Shown one piece after another: positions 53,869 through 64,000 of a DNA stretch of 64,000 nt. This DNA comes from Glandiceps talaboti (taxonomy: Eukaryota > Hemichordata > Enteropneusta > Spengelidae). Position 1 is the stretch's first letter; the number at the start of each line of letters is the position of its first letter. The stretch lies in contig NC_135553.1 in NCBI RefSeq assembly GCF_964340395.1, positions 27,137,449-27,201,448 of the forward strand, in the 5' to 3' direction. Made by a program: the position numbers and the translations under genes. The notes under the pieces were generated by a model that did no database searches, was not told where the DNA came from, and worked only from the letters and a program-made list of their open reading frames with translations.

Positions 53869-56800
53869 CAACTTAAAGTCAAAAATTGCTGGACCAATTG
53901 CCCTGATATTTGGTGGGTGTATTACCGTGGGTGTCTAGTTGGGAAATTGGTCAAATCAAAATGATCTTACCACCGATATGTGGTTTTGGTAAAAAATGTG
54001 ATCTTTGGTCAAAAAACTTAAAGGCATAACTGCCTGTGCCTGGCACCCTCTTTTGGATATGACTGACTATATGTTTTGGAGGTGGAGAACTTGTGGTGAC
54101 TCACTGGCAAGTAATCACCAAGATATAAACATTCCCTATCTGGGTTGTTCACATGATTGTACAAACTGATTGATTTTCAACTAATTTGTGTATCAAGTTA
54201 CCATCCTACAACATTCACAAACAATTTGTCCATTCAAGACTTGTGTGTTTCTCGGAGTACAGAAAAAATGCTGAAAACAAGACCCAGGTGCTCTGTACAG
54301 CCGTTTGAATTTCCTGAAATTGCATAGATTAGCCATAATCCTCTTTATATAGGGCAGTTCTGTGTTTAAAGCCAAAAACTTCTGGGCAGATCGGTTTGAA
54401 ATTTGGTAGGAACATTCTAAAGTGTGTTTAGATTAAGAATTGTTCATAACATGGTGATCCCATCAGTGATATGCAAAAAAGGGCTAACCATGTGTCTTTT
54501 TCAAAAATCTTTAATTCCAAAACTACTGAGCAGATTGGGCTGAAATTTAATGGGGATGCACCTTGGGGTATATACCTTGGGGTAGATGAAGAAATAGTAA
54601 GCATGTAATGATTTCATTCATAGTGATATGCAAATTATGTGTAAATATGTGAATTTTGGTCAAAAACTTATATCTCAAAAAGCACTTGGTCAATGAGACT
54701 TAACCTTGGTGAGATGTTTCCAGAAGTGTTATTCTGCAGATTTTCTTCAAAACGTTTTGACACAATTGGCCCTAGCAACCATGACCATGCCCATAGCAAC
54801 AGCCAAACGGTGGTGTATTTCATAAAGATAACAGATTCTTAGACAAATAAACATTCAAAAAGTGTATGCAAATATGCCTAGCAACAAGACCACCCATGGC
54901 AACAGCCAAATGATCACATGTATTGCAAGATAACAACAGGGTTGGAATGGATAGGCAACTGGGTAGTCATTCAGCAAATGAATTTACCGTGAATTTACGT
55001 GGGGTAGGAAGCCATTGAGGCTTTTAAAGACCCCTTACTGTTCTGAGGTGGTTATCAATACACGCTTTAAAATGATTAACTGATGCAATAACCCTTTCTG
55101 GTAAATTGTTCCAAATGTCTACGACACGTTGACTGAAAAAATATTTATGTATATCCAATCTGGATCTGTCCTTAAGTAATTTCAAACTGTGTCCTGCAAA
55201 CCGTGCATGTTCAAATTTTTAAAATGATAGACTTATTTGTTTATTTATTGTTTTCAGGTATCCATGGGGACAAGAAGCCTTTGACAAAGCTAAGGCAGAA
55301 AATAAACTCATATTTCTTTCAGGTGAATATCAAAATGTACAACTTTTATCTTTTTCAAGTACATATCTCTTTCTTAGTGTGCCAACAATGTAATTCCAAA
55401 TGGGAAATGTATTAGTATTTTGTTCTTTATTCTGTTTTCTTTTATGCAAGCTTTACCAATTTTCTTTCCTTTCCGTTACCAGGGTTCCCAAATCTTATAA
55501 ACAGTGTGAGCATTGCATTTTCATTATTCCACAAAAGTTTACAGGAGACCCCCAAATATACAATGAGAAGTATCATACATGTAGGGAGGATTTGAAGACA
55601 AGAATGATAATTATTTTATCAAATCTCTTTATTATACTCCTCAAAGTAAAATCTTACCTCTTCAAGAGTTTTGGCAGATGTATTTGGACTAGGGACCATG
55701 CAATATTTTACTGCAACTAGAGACCACATCAAAAGATATGTCACTCAACATCAACAACACTCAGAAGTTTGTCAATCAACAACAACAGATTCATCTGTCA
55801 GCAAGACTATCTGTGTTGTCTACATTTTATTGATACATCATTTAGTAGAGTCTCTCTTATAACAATTGTGTGGTCCACTTGGCAAGTCTGTCAAAACTCT
55901 CAACTCTAAAACTAGATATTCATGAAAAGGAGTTTATTAGAAATAATGCTTGATATTACTTTTCACACTATAAACCATTATAGATGTATAAACAAATATT
56001 CATTTTGATTAGTAATTTGTTATGATCATATCAATTACTCTATAGCCTGACAGATTTTGTAGGTAGAAGATAGATGAATGTTGAGTAAGATAAGTGGCCC
56101 TATAAGAAAGTTAATTTTCATCTGTGTTAGGAATTTAGTAAATTAATAATATTAAATTCTGACTATGAAACATGTAGGATTATTGATACATTATACTTAG
56201 GTAAAAAAACAATGTGTGATGTTGATAACCCATTGTGTACTTTGGAAAACTTCACTAGACAAAGGTTTTAATATAGTTCAACTTCTTAACATTGAGTTAT
56301 GTATCTGTGCTGGTTGACCATCCTAATCAGAATGACAAATTCCATGGTTACTGGTGATTGGAAGCTGTAACATCTGTAATTCATTTGATCTACCAAGATT
56401 ATAGATACTTGTGACCAGTCATTTTACATATAGCAATGGGAAATGTTACAAATTTAGGCATAATAATGCAAGATTTTATGATAAATTCTCTGTAAATTAA
56501 TTTCACATTACATGTAACAGGGCTGAATGTTGTTTGTAGCTAGGTCTCTATTAAAGCTCAAAAAATTCTTTTTACAAACAGAAAAATTTGGTTCAGAAGA
56601 AGTAATATACATGTCTTAAAAGACAGAGGAAACACCATACTTGGCATTATTCATATGAAGTGTGAAGTCATGGATATTATGATTTTTTCATCCTTCTCCA
56701 ACAATCCTTTTATTTGCAGTTGGTTATTCGACATGTCATTGGTGTCATGTGATGGAGAGAGAATCATTTGAGAATGCAGAGACTGGTAGAATTATGAATG

Positions 56801-57379
56801 AACATTTTGTATGTATTAAAGTTGACAGAGAAGAAAGACCTGATGTAGATAAAATGTACATGACATTTATACAGGTTAGTGATTTCATTGTGATTTTAGT
56901 CAACTTTTAAAAGTCTCAAGTGTTGTACATTGTACATTGTACTTTAAGTAACCAGTAAAATTGTTGTATTTGACAGGCAACCCAAGGTGGTGGTGGTTGG
57001 CCAATGAGTGTATGGTTAACACCTGACTTAAAACCAGTCATTGGTGGTACATATTTCCCACCAAAGGATCATTTTGGTAGACCAGGATTTCCAACCATCC
57101 TAACACGTATTGCCAAAATGGTAAGACAAATATTAAATACTGTTGTTTGCACTTCCATGATATCTTTTATGATACACTTGAAAAGTTATTAAACCATGCC
57201 AGACAATATTATATCAGATTCAATGAATTTGAAATAAATATTTTATTTTGTAAAGTAAATACAGAATCAGGAGATCTGTTGGTAAAAGATGGCAGGATTA
57301 TGAATATCAAAATGATATAAAACATTTTTAGCACAACTGAACTGATAAGGTACAGTAGTGCTATAGGCATGGTGCGATG

Positions 57380-57425
<46 letters not shown>

Positions 57426-59831
57426 TGTGTGTGTGCATGACTTAAACTCAAAAACTGCCAGACCGACTGCCTTGGTATTTGGTGCAGAGATTACTTTTGA
57501 TGTTTAGTTGGGAAATTGTTCAAAGAAAAATGATCACATCACAGGTATGTAATTTAGGTAAAAAATGTCATTTTTGGTAAAAAAGAAACTTAAACTCAAA
57601 AACTACTTGGCAGATTGGTCTGAAATGTGGTGGTAACATTCTTAGGGGTGTGTAAATTAAGATTTGTTCATAACATGATGATTCCATCAGTAATATGCAA
57701 ATTATGGCTAAAAATGTGTCTTTTTGGTCAACAATTTTTAATTCCAAAACTACTGAGAAGATTTGGCTGAAATTTAATGGAATGCATCTGTGGGTGTATA
57801 GGTGAAGAAATATTAAGCATATAATGATCTCATTAATAATATGCAAATTAGGTGTAAAAATGTGAAATTTGGTCAAAAACTTATATCTCAAAAAGGACTT
57901 GGTCAATGACTGCAACTTGGTGAGATTTTTCTAGAAATGTTATTCTGCAGATTTTGTTCAAAATATTTTGACACAATTGGCCCTAGCAACCATGACTACA
58001 CCCTTAGCAACCACCAAATACCAGTATATTTTGTTCAAATAACATCATCTGGTCGGCGAGTAAACATAAAAAAAATGTGTGCAAATATCCCTAGCAACCA
58101 TGACCACACCCATAGCAACAGCCAAACGGTGGTGTATTTCACATAATATAAGATAAGAGGGATTCTCAGACAAGTGAACAAACATTCAAAAAAAAAAGTA
58201 TGCAAATATGCCTAGCAACAAGACCATGCCCATGGCAACAGCCAAATGATCATATATATTACAACTGTAACAACAAGGATTAATAGGCAAATGAATAAGC
58301 ATTCAAAAAATGTATGTAAATATACCTAGCAACAAGACCACACCCATAGCAATAGCTAAATGATCACGTATATTGCAAAGATAACAGGGTTGGGTAGGCA
58401 ACTGGATAATCATTCAGCAAATGAACACCTAGTCTTGCTGCTAGACGTTCGGGCTTTCTTTCGATACTATAAGCGAACGAAGTTCACAGTGAGGGCTTGC
58501 CCGAACAGTCTAGCAAATGTCATTTTCAGACCGGACATTCCATTGAGATTAGTGGGTTGGGCCATGTATGCATATATATACTTTAATATATTCAATCTCT
58601 GCATGCAGGTGTTGACAAACACATTTAGTCATTACTATGTCTTATCAGTTTATGATAATTGTGTTTGATGAGTGTGTAGACGTTGTCATTCACACATTTT
58701 AGTTAACGCATTGGTGGTTATTTTTACAAGCCCCTCCTTAAGATGAATATGCATGAAAATTAGCTATTGTCCTCTGTTTGTGCTTGTCGCTAATACGGTT
58801 CTCTGATTGGCAGTTATTTATATTTCTGATGACATTTGCTAGACCTTGGATGTTCCATCCTCGATAGCGATGTTTGGTCGTGTGTCGTATTCTATCGGAA
58901 GAACATCCGAGGTCTAGCAGATAGACTAATGAACACCTAGACCTAGCATGGATCAGCATGTGGGTAAACATTTTTAAAAAACTGTACAGTTGTGCTACAA
59001 TGACATTGGCACTATTTTTTTCAAAATTGTTTCTCACAGTGGGTTGAAAAACAGGAACAGTTAAACAGCCAAGGTACCATGATAATAGATGCATTGATGC
59101 AGAGTTCAGCTGTCAAGAAAACTGGAAGTGAAAGTTTACCTGGTAGAGAAACTCAAGACATGTGTTATAGTCAATTAGAGCAATCATATGATGAACAATA
59201 TGGTGGATTTGGACAGGCACCCAAGTTTCCACAACCAGGTGAGTAGGCAGCTAGCCATGTGTACAAGTCAGTGTATGATCAAGGCAAGTCAGTCAATATG
59301 TACCTGTTATAGTTTCCTATCAAAAGTATAGTAATATTATTAAAGACACTGAAGTAATTCACCAGATTTTACCTTATATGTGGAACCTAGTTGTATCTGT
59401 GTCGGGAGAGGAGGGGGGGGGGGAGAGACCATGGGATGTGTAGTAGTCAACAGTAAGTAAAATGTAGCTTGGTTCCTCAACAAATTTATCATATAATTTA
59501 CAAGTGTATAGTTGTGCGTATATGGATGGATTTAAGTATGGCCCAGAGACAATTTATGGATTAGAAGTATGGCCTTGAGACAACATACATGGGCCTCAGT
59601 TTTGATAATGCTGTTTGCAAGAAATCTGTCTGCTAGGGGTGATAGGCAAGTAGTTCATTATTGCTGCATAATGTCATTTTTGTTTCTTTTATTTATTCAG
59701 TGAACTTCAATGCTCTGTTCCACATTTACGCATCAGAACCAAATACTGAAAGGGGTAAGAAATGTATGGACATGGCATTACATACTCTAAAAATGATGGC
59801 AAAAGGAGGAATGCATGACCATATATCACAG
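53431..59831 (+). CDS. SPATA20: SPATA20, thioredoxin-like DUF255 protein (N-terminal third, spliced)
   Basis: Six coding exons (53431-53537, 55258-55322, 56720-56874, 56977-57120, 59040-59238, 59701-59831) join with GT-AG borders and compatible phases into 801 nt, exactly 267 codons without a stop. Family members are about 700-800 residues: an N-terminal thioredoxin-like domain, then an (alpha/alpha)6 glycosidase-like domain that starts near the end of this window. The thioredoxin-like CxxC is C63-H-W-C66, and the family motifs [25 protein letters not shown] and GGTYFPP are all present. Human SPATA20 is testis-expressed and linked to spermatogenesis; its biochemical activity is not established. 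The 3' half lies beyond the window. Introns carry R1 repeats and a nested element. No frameshift or missing motif was seen, so the gene looks functional. Confidence 0.95.
53555..54985 (+). mobile_element. Dispersed repeat family R1, copy B
   Basis: Longest copy in the window. Order: tagcacaactgaattgataag, compound CTGT/CT/TG tract, acttaaagtcaaaaattgctgg, gatatttggtgggtg, tatcaagttaccatcct, gctgaaaacaagaccc, ctactgagcagattgggctg, tatctcaaaaagcacttggtc, ggccctagcaaccatgacca, catagcaacagccaaacgg and caactgggtagtcattcag, ending at caaatgaa where the LINE remnant begins. No long frame; noncoding, probably nonautonomous. Confidence 0.85.
53609..53865. repeat. Compound (CTGT/CTAT)n(CT)n(TG)n microsatellite
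   Basis: Tetranucleotide CTGT/CTAT (53609-53755), then CT (about 53756-53784), then about 40 TG (53785-53865). It sits inside R1 copy B. Frames of 70-222 codons here are by-products. Confidence 0.97.
54990..55210 (-). pseudogene. 5'-truncated non-LTR retrotransposon, 3' end of RT ORF
   Basis: On the minus strand, from about 55210 to the TAA at 55026-55024, the frame reads [20 protein letters not shown], then [17 protein letters not shown], then [17 protein letters not shown] and RTVRGL-stop. The pattern GHxxKL...R...FFSxRVVxxWNxLP...F...D is the usual C-terminal tail after the reverse transcriptase domain of LINE elements in aquatic animals. The polymerase domain is absent, so this is a dead 5'-truncated copy. 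It abuts R1 copy B directly. Confidence 0.75.
55258..55322 (+). CDS. SPATA20: SPATA20 exon, residues 36-58
   Basis: Acceptor gttttcag|g, 65 bases, donor TTTCAG|gtgaat. It encodes (W)[19 protein letters not shown] followed by [10 protein letters not shown] is diagnostic of the family. This is the first strand/helix of the thioredoxin-like fold, where the Lys/Ile-Phe-Leu-Ser strand precedes the CxxC exon. Confidence 0.95.
55323..56719 (+). other. SPATA20 intron
   Basis: A 1.4-kb AT-rich intron. No mobile element was recognised. Frames of 63-106 codons inside it lack motifs. Confidence 0.8.
56720..56874 (+). CDS. SPATA20: SPATA20 exon with CxxC motif, residues 58-109
   Basis: Acceptor tatttgcag|tt, 155 bases, donor ATACAG|gttagt. 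It encodes [36 protein letters not shown] and [17 protein letters not shown]63-H-W-C66 occupies the thioredoxin active-site position; the following His67 and the D-R-E-E-R-P-D motif are invariant in the family. Confidence 0.97.
56977..57120 (+). CDS. SPATA20: SPATA20 exon, residues 110-157
   Basis: Acceptor tttgacag|gcaa, 144 bases in phase 0, donor AAAATG|gtaaga. It encodes [20 protein letters not shown] and [25 protein letters not shown] and GGTYFPP are family signatures; the cis-Pro region of the thioredoxin fold falls here. Confidence 0.97.
57325..58432 (+). mobile_element. Dispersed repeat family R1, copy C (5' part, interrupted)
   Basis: It starts ttagcacaactgaactgat, carries (TG)n at 57381-57435, then acttaaactcaaaaactgcc, ctactgagaagatttggctg, tatctcaaaaaggacttggtc and several diverged copies of ccctagcaac(c/a)(a/t)gacca...catagcaacagcc (near 57985, 58092, 58214 and 58325). 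It reaches caaatgaacacctag and is there split by the element at 58433-58927. The remainder resumes at 58941-59015. Confidence 0.85.
58433..58927. mobile_element. 495-bp nonautonomous DNA element with 13-bp target duplication
   Basis: Flanked by identical aatgaacacctag at 58420-58432 and 58928-58940. Ends match as inverted repeats: left tcttgctgctagac, right complement tctatctgctagac. Each terminal region of about 90 bp is itself foldback: left ctgctagacgttcgggc...gcccgaacagtctagca; right tgctagaccttggatgttcc...gaacatccgaggtctagca. R1 copy E has the uninterrupted sequence aatgaacacctatacctagc, giving a paralogous empty site. CpG content is higher than in the flanks. No transposase frame. Confidence 0.85.
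58941..59015 (+). mobile_element. Dispersed repeat family R1, copy C (3' part)
   Basis: Continues acctagcatggatcagcatg, gggtaaacatttttaaaa and ggcactatttttttc, matching copy E. It ends about 25 bases before SPATA20 exon 59040-59238. Confidence 0.8.
59040..59238 (+). CDS. SPATA20: SPATA20 exon, residues 158-224
   Basis: Acceptor ttctcacag|tgg, 199 bases, donor CACAACCAG|gtgagt. It encodes [20 protein letters not shown], then variable linker, then [20 protein letters not shown] and KFPQP. YDxxYGGFGxAPKFP is a strong family signature that begins the helical glycosidase-like part. The acceptor's upstream T-rich tract lies at or just beyond the edge of R1 copy C. Confidence 0.97.
59701..59831 (+). 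CDS. SPATA20: SPATA20 exon, residues 224-267
   Basis: Acceptor atttattcag|tg, 131 bases, donor TCACAG|gtatgg. It encodes [19 protein letters not shown] and [20 protein letters not shown] then DHISQ. [20 protein letters not shown] is the conserved helix; the next exon should start with the Gly-Phe-His-Arg-Tyr segment, which I did not find before base 64000. Confidence 0.96.
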
Positions 59832-59944
59832 GTATGGGAAAGATTCAAAATAGCTGATCTTGGCTCACATGAGAAGTCACCAAGTTTCCATATTGAAAAT
59901 CTTTCATTAAAAGATTTCACATAAATTCGAAAGAAATACTTCTG

Positions 59945-60365
59945 TATGCCACAACTAAACTGATAAGGTTCAGTAGTGCTATAGGCATGGTGCGGTGTCT
60001 GTGTGTCTCTCTGTCTGTTTGTCTGTCTATCTGTGTCAGCATATATTATATGTGTTTGTGTGTGGACGATTTAATGCCAGACCAATTGCCTTTGTATTTG
60101 ATGTATGTGTGTATGTGGATGACCAATTGCCTTGGTATTTGGTGGGAACATTACTTTTGGTGGCTATTCCATAGTAATAGCCGAATTATCACATATATTG
60201 CAAAGACAACAACAGGGATTAGTAGACAAATGAATAAACATTCAAAAAATGTCTGCAAATATACCTAGCAACAAGACTATGCCCATAGTAACAGCCATAT
60301 GATGATATATCTTGCAAAGATACAACAGGGCTGGATAGGCAACTGGATAATCATTCAGCAAAAAA
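59945..60365 (+). mobile_element. Dispersed repeat family R1, copy D
   Basis: It begins gccacaactaaactgataag, then ttcagtagtgctataggcat, a short imperfect TG/TCTG tract, two copies of gaccaattgcctt(g/t)gtattt, then catatattgcaaagacaac, acctagcaacaagactatgc and gcaactggataatcattcag. Central parts present in copies B and C are missing, so it is internally deleted. Confidence 0.8.
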
Positions 60366-61305
60366 ATTCCATTATTTATAGCCAACCTCAAAAATCCTTT
60401 CTTTTTTTTCTTTTTTTTTGTGCATTTCTCAGACAGTCATTATTTTTATGAGATTTTGTGTAATTTTCATAACAGTAGATTTTTTGTAAAACGGCGACTG
60501 TGGTATAAAAGTACAATATTTTACCAGCTTTCTGTGTAAAATGTGTTTTATAGTGAGACATCATATGAAACCACCAACCACTTTATTACATCGCTAAAAC
60601 AAAACTGCATAGTGAAGAGCTGAACAACTGAACCACTTCTACATGTCACCAAAATAAAAAATAAACAGTGGAGCTATTCTGACCGATAGGTCACTTGTTT
60701 AAAACTGTACAGTTTTGCTACGTCATTGTGCTATTTTTTTGATAAGTCAAAGAGCAACAGTTCAGAAATGTATTGCACTTTTAAAAAAAAAGTTTTGGGT
60801 GAAAAGAACTTACAAATTACAATTCTTTATTCCTTACCAATTGAAAAGTAAAATGTACAAAGTAGTGAAAGATATGTGAAATCTTGACAGAGATGTTAAA
60901 AACACCAAAGAGAAGGGAGAAATAATGAAACATTTTTGAAAGCTTGTTCCAAGTTTTGGGTCAAAAAATACCTTCGATTGTCTGATATGAAAGAAAAAAC
61001 CTTTTCCCTGAAATACTTATTGGAATTCCTAACATGCCACATAGATTAAGATGCAGTGAAAATTTTATGTATATCCCAACAAGCCATTATTGCCTCCAAA
61101 TAGTGTGGTACTCATAATAAGACAAGTTTTGCATTTCAACTCATTTTGTGACCTCTGAGGAGAGTGTTTTGACATGTTTGTGAAAAAAGTACCATTAGAA
61201 TGTATCAGGTGAAGAAAATGGAATATTAAGATAGGCAGTGTGTGTCAGATGTAAAGAGCTTAGCAAAAAGAAAAATGACAATAGTCTGATATTTTGTATT
61301 GACAG

Positions 61306-61600
61306 ACCTTCTAAGTTGAGTTGAAAAATTTTCAAAAATTTATAAATCAGCGTTTTTTGGGGGTTTTTGACAGTAACAGTGAAATGCATCTGATAAACAA
61401 ATTGAACATTTAGTTAGGTGATCTGACATTTCCCATCCATTTTCGAAAAAAGCATGACATTTTATTGAGACAGACTTCTTCAAGTTCAGTTGAAATTTAT
61501 TTCAAAATTTGTAAATAAGTGTTTTCCAAATCAAAAGGATGAATCTTTCTTCAATTTCAATTGGGATTTGTTTTAAAACTTTGTAATTCAGTGTTTTTGT
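61306..61600. repeat. Degenerate direct repeat, three copies of about 55 bp
   Basis: The pattern cttcaagtt(c/g)agttgaaa..., ttcaaaatttgtaaat and (c/a)agtgtttt recurs near 61306-61360, 61470-61525 and 61546-61600. Strongly diverged. Confidence 0.4.
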
Positions 61601-62645
61601 TGTCTCTGTACAGACATCCTAACGATATGGCAGCCATTAACAGTATCAAGACTAGACTTCTACTAATCTTATCTCTGCATATTATCAGAGATAAAACTCA
61701 TTATGCTATAAATGTTGTGTACAGTCTGAGGATATTACCATGTCATGTGAAAGTAACCAACAGAATTCAAATGCCAGATATAAGAGATAAAATGACTAAT
61801 ACTCCTTAAATCAGAAAACCTCTCAGAATGAGAAGTAGATGTCAAATTCTGTCTAAAAGAGATTATTTACATTAACACAAAATGACAACTAAGATGACAT
61901 CAGAATTTTTATTTAGAAGAATATTTAGGTAGCATTCCCCAAGTATAGTATATTCTTTGTTCAGTTAAAGAAAATGTGAGTGACCTAAGTGGCCTTGTCA
62001 CTTTGAGGTGAAGACGAGAAGTGACAAACCCTTAGGTCTTGAGTAATTTCTGATATTGGAGAGTAATATAATTATACCAATGCAAGCAGAATTCAGGAAA
62101 AATGTAGAAGAGTTTTGACAACGTTGAACGTTTTGGCTGATATTTTAAGTACTGCAGAACAAATGCAAGTCTTTTTATGATGCAAAACTACATTGTAGAG
62201 TCAAGCCATTTTTGTACTGAATTACTGCAACAGATAAAATTTTCTTGGATGCACTCGTTGGCTTGTGTATGCTGTAATGTATAGAAAAGCCATGCTATAT
62301 GAAAATATTTCAGAAGTAAAATCCATAGTATTTTTATTAAAGTGAGTTGAGAAATAGTTTTCAATTTTATCAAGAAGTAGGTCAGAAATGACACAAGCCT
62401 TGAGTTTTTATTTACATTGTTCAACAAAAACACTGAAGATAAATACATGCAGTGGATATATATTGTGAAAAAAGTTAAATCAAAGATATATCTTTTGGCA
62501 CGAATAAAGTGTTTTCTTCCACAGTGGGCAAGGCGGCAATTGTATAATGGCTTTATTTTACCTTTAATACTTTGATTATTGTCAGACAATATGGGGATGC
62601 TGCAGCAAGATAGACAACACCAGTTTAAATTTACTGAAACATTCC

Positions 62646-62900
62646 ATGAGGCTTATTTTAAATTGGGCTGCCAGCATTCCTCCCACCAAGATGCTAATCA
62701 GGCTAAATTTGTATCCACTATCTGATCATTACAAATTTAATAAAATTGTTTCAGTTTATAAAGCACTACATCGTCAATATTCCACATATATCAGTCAATT
62801 ACTTTCACCACATAGACCGCGCCGGTCTTTGCGCTCAGTTACCAATCATCCGTTACTTATCTCATTTGCCAGAACATATCTTTTTTTAATAGATCTTATT
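62646..62900 (+). pseudogene. Decayed non-LTR retrotransposon, post-RT region
   Basis: The frame reads MRLILNWAASIPPTKMLIRL, then NLYPLSDHYKFNKIVSVYKAL, then YISQLLSPHRPRRSLRS and FARTYLF. The order 'R(A)xRxIL...T..xML..L...P...R..(F/Y)K...V(Y/F)KALxxxxxxYISxLxxPxRxxRSLRS' is the familiar region C-terminal to the LINE reverse transcriptase. The catalytic domain and downstream WN(S)LP motif are not intact, so it is a dead fragment in a SPATA20 intron. Confidence 0.6.
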
Positions 62901-64000
62901 GCAGTCGGTAGTTGATTGTAAAGTGTAGGCACTGCTACATATTTTTGTGGCAATTACCTTTGCATTTAATTGTGAATCAACTAACATTTTCCATGAATGG
63001 TGCTTTGGATGGATATTTTGGTACACAGTATCACTGTCGCATCAAATCGGACCTTCTACAACTCACAGAACCACGTAATCGAACATTACACCACTTCTCC
63101 ATAATGTCCCATATTCAACTGAAGTTTATGTACTAGTATTATGTATGCATATAAATGATTTACATGGCCATGAAAGGAAATTTGAATTTTGTTTATATAG
63201 CAAAAGGTATGTGTAGAGCTGGTTAATAGTTTTGACAGTGACTTCCCGTTAGCAGTACATTCTTGTAAATGTCAAAGGAACTTGTTCAAAAGACGAGATG
63301 TGGTTGTATTTTCACATTGATGGTCATTTCTATCCAATCATAATTTCTTACAGTATACCATTATTTCTATGTTATGCTATCACTATTCATAACAGTTGCT
63401 AACTTTTACATATAATGTTTAATAGAAAACTGTAGCGAAGGCTTATTTTATTTATAATATTACCGATGTGTTTATGTCCTCCTTGCATGCCTTGTATGTA
63501 ATCGGGCCCAGTCCCTTGATATGTGGGATTGTAATCAGACCTTGTAATCGGCACAGATCTTCTGACATACATATCAACTTTTCACGACCACTCACATAGT
63601 CACTAGTTGCATATTGTATTTGGACTCAGTGTAACAAAATATTCTACACAGGATGTATTTTATTACCAAAAACATTCATTTATTGGTATATGATAGAGAC
63701 ATTACTAAAACATGGTATTTGTAAGCGTACTTTATGTTTCCATGGAAACAACTATCCTATGTTAGACAATTTATATTACAATGGATAGCACTAGCACATA
63801 TATGTCAAAAGTAAAAACATTTTGTCCTAAAATATTTTTGTTCTCATTTTACATCTAATTTTGAGAAAAGATTTGCATACTATGGTGGTTTTGTTACTAT
63901 GACAACTGATGTTCATAAAGTGATGACTTTTTTTGAACTCAGCATAACAAACTACCCTATGCAGAGTGGTCAATATGCAAATAAACTAGATTATCAGTAC

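Larger units (their letters stand above)
53538..55257 (+). other. SPATA20 intron between first and second certain exons
   Basis: A 1.7-kb intron almost wholly filled by R1 copy B (53555-54985) and a LINE remnant (54990-55210). Confidence 0.85.
59832..64000 (+). other. SPATA20 intron (incomplete)
   Basis: More than 4.1 kb after the last visible exon, containing R1 copy D, a short R1 3' fragment near 60700-60745 (aaactgtacagttttgctac), a degenerate triplication near 61306-61600 and a LINE remnant near 62650. No further SPATA20 exon was recognised. Confidence 0.7.

Noticed and set aside
55203-55862. Open frames of 63-106 codons in the SPATA20 intron
   Set aside because: AT-rich, motif-free and overlapping the intron defined by conserved exons on both sides.
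57937-58146. 69-codon plus frame in R1 copy C
   Set aside because: Not shared as an open frame by the other R1 copies; the family appears noncoding.
59832-64000. Next SPATA20 exon (Gly-Phe-His-Arg-Tyr...HFEKMLYD)
   Set aside because: Not found; the frame at 61561-61809 follows a plausible acceptor but its residues do not match the family.

Overview
This is nuclear DNA of an animal, most likely a marine bilaterian invertebrate. Evidence: spliced genes with GT-AG introns of 0.1 to over 7 kb, low G+C, many interspersed and tandem repeats, and two metazoan gene families. I could not settle the phylum (mollusc, brachiopod, hemichordate and amphioxus all remain possible). Nothing prokaryotic is present: no operons, CRISPR or rRNA, and I recognised no tRNA.

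Genes. Two genes diverge from a CpG-richer stretch near 49-50 kb. On the minus strand is a Caskin-like gene (ankyrin/SH3/SAM scaffold): first coding exon 49136-49226, second 41592-41637, joined in phase; later exons were not found and may lie beyond base 1. On the plus strand is SPATA20 (thioredoxin-like DUF255 family): six coding exons from 53431 to 59831 join in one frame for 267 codons, with a possible in-frame first exon at 49982-49995; the 3' half lies past the window. Bases 1-132 look like the last coding exon of an unidentified plus-strand gene with a polyadenylation signal at 215-220.

Layout. 1-41.6 kb is almost free of recognisable coding sequence and holds a series of tandem arrays: TAGTG (1.1 kb), 151-bp repeats (1.2 and 27.2 kb), 29-bp x about 64 (2.2-4.0 kb), 41-bp (5.0 kb), 31-bp (8.0 kb), 42-bp (11.8-12.7 kb), CA-bearing units (14.8-15.4 kb), CCA (16.2 kb), 35/50-bp (18.6-19.4 kb), 39-bp x about 100 (20.6-24.5 kb), 81-bp (31.5 kb) and 28/29-bp (38 kb). 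Most long open frames here are by-products of such arrays. 41.6-49.1 kb is Caskin intron 1. 49.2-53.4 kb is the shared 5' region plus a large foldback element. 53.4-64 kb is SPATA20, whose introns carry copies of one dispersed repeat family, a nested inverted-repeat element with a 13-bp target duplication, and decayed LINE fragments.

Most interesting signal: the octamer TACATGTA and its relatives TACA(A/T, 1-2)TGTA recur throughout. Inside six unrelated tandem arrays, otherwise near-identical units differ by an exact CATGTA insertion at a TA. That is the form expected of Tc1-type transposon excision scars (TA-CA-TG-TA). The window may record many such scars, or another process that inserts this motif at TA.
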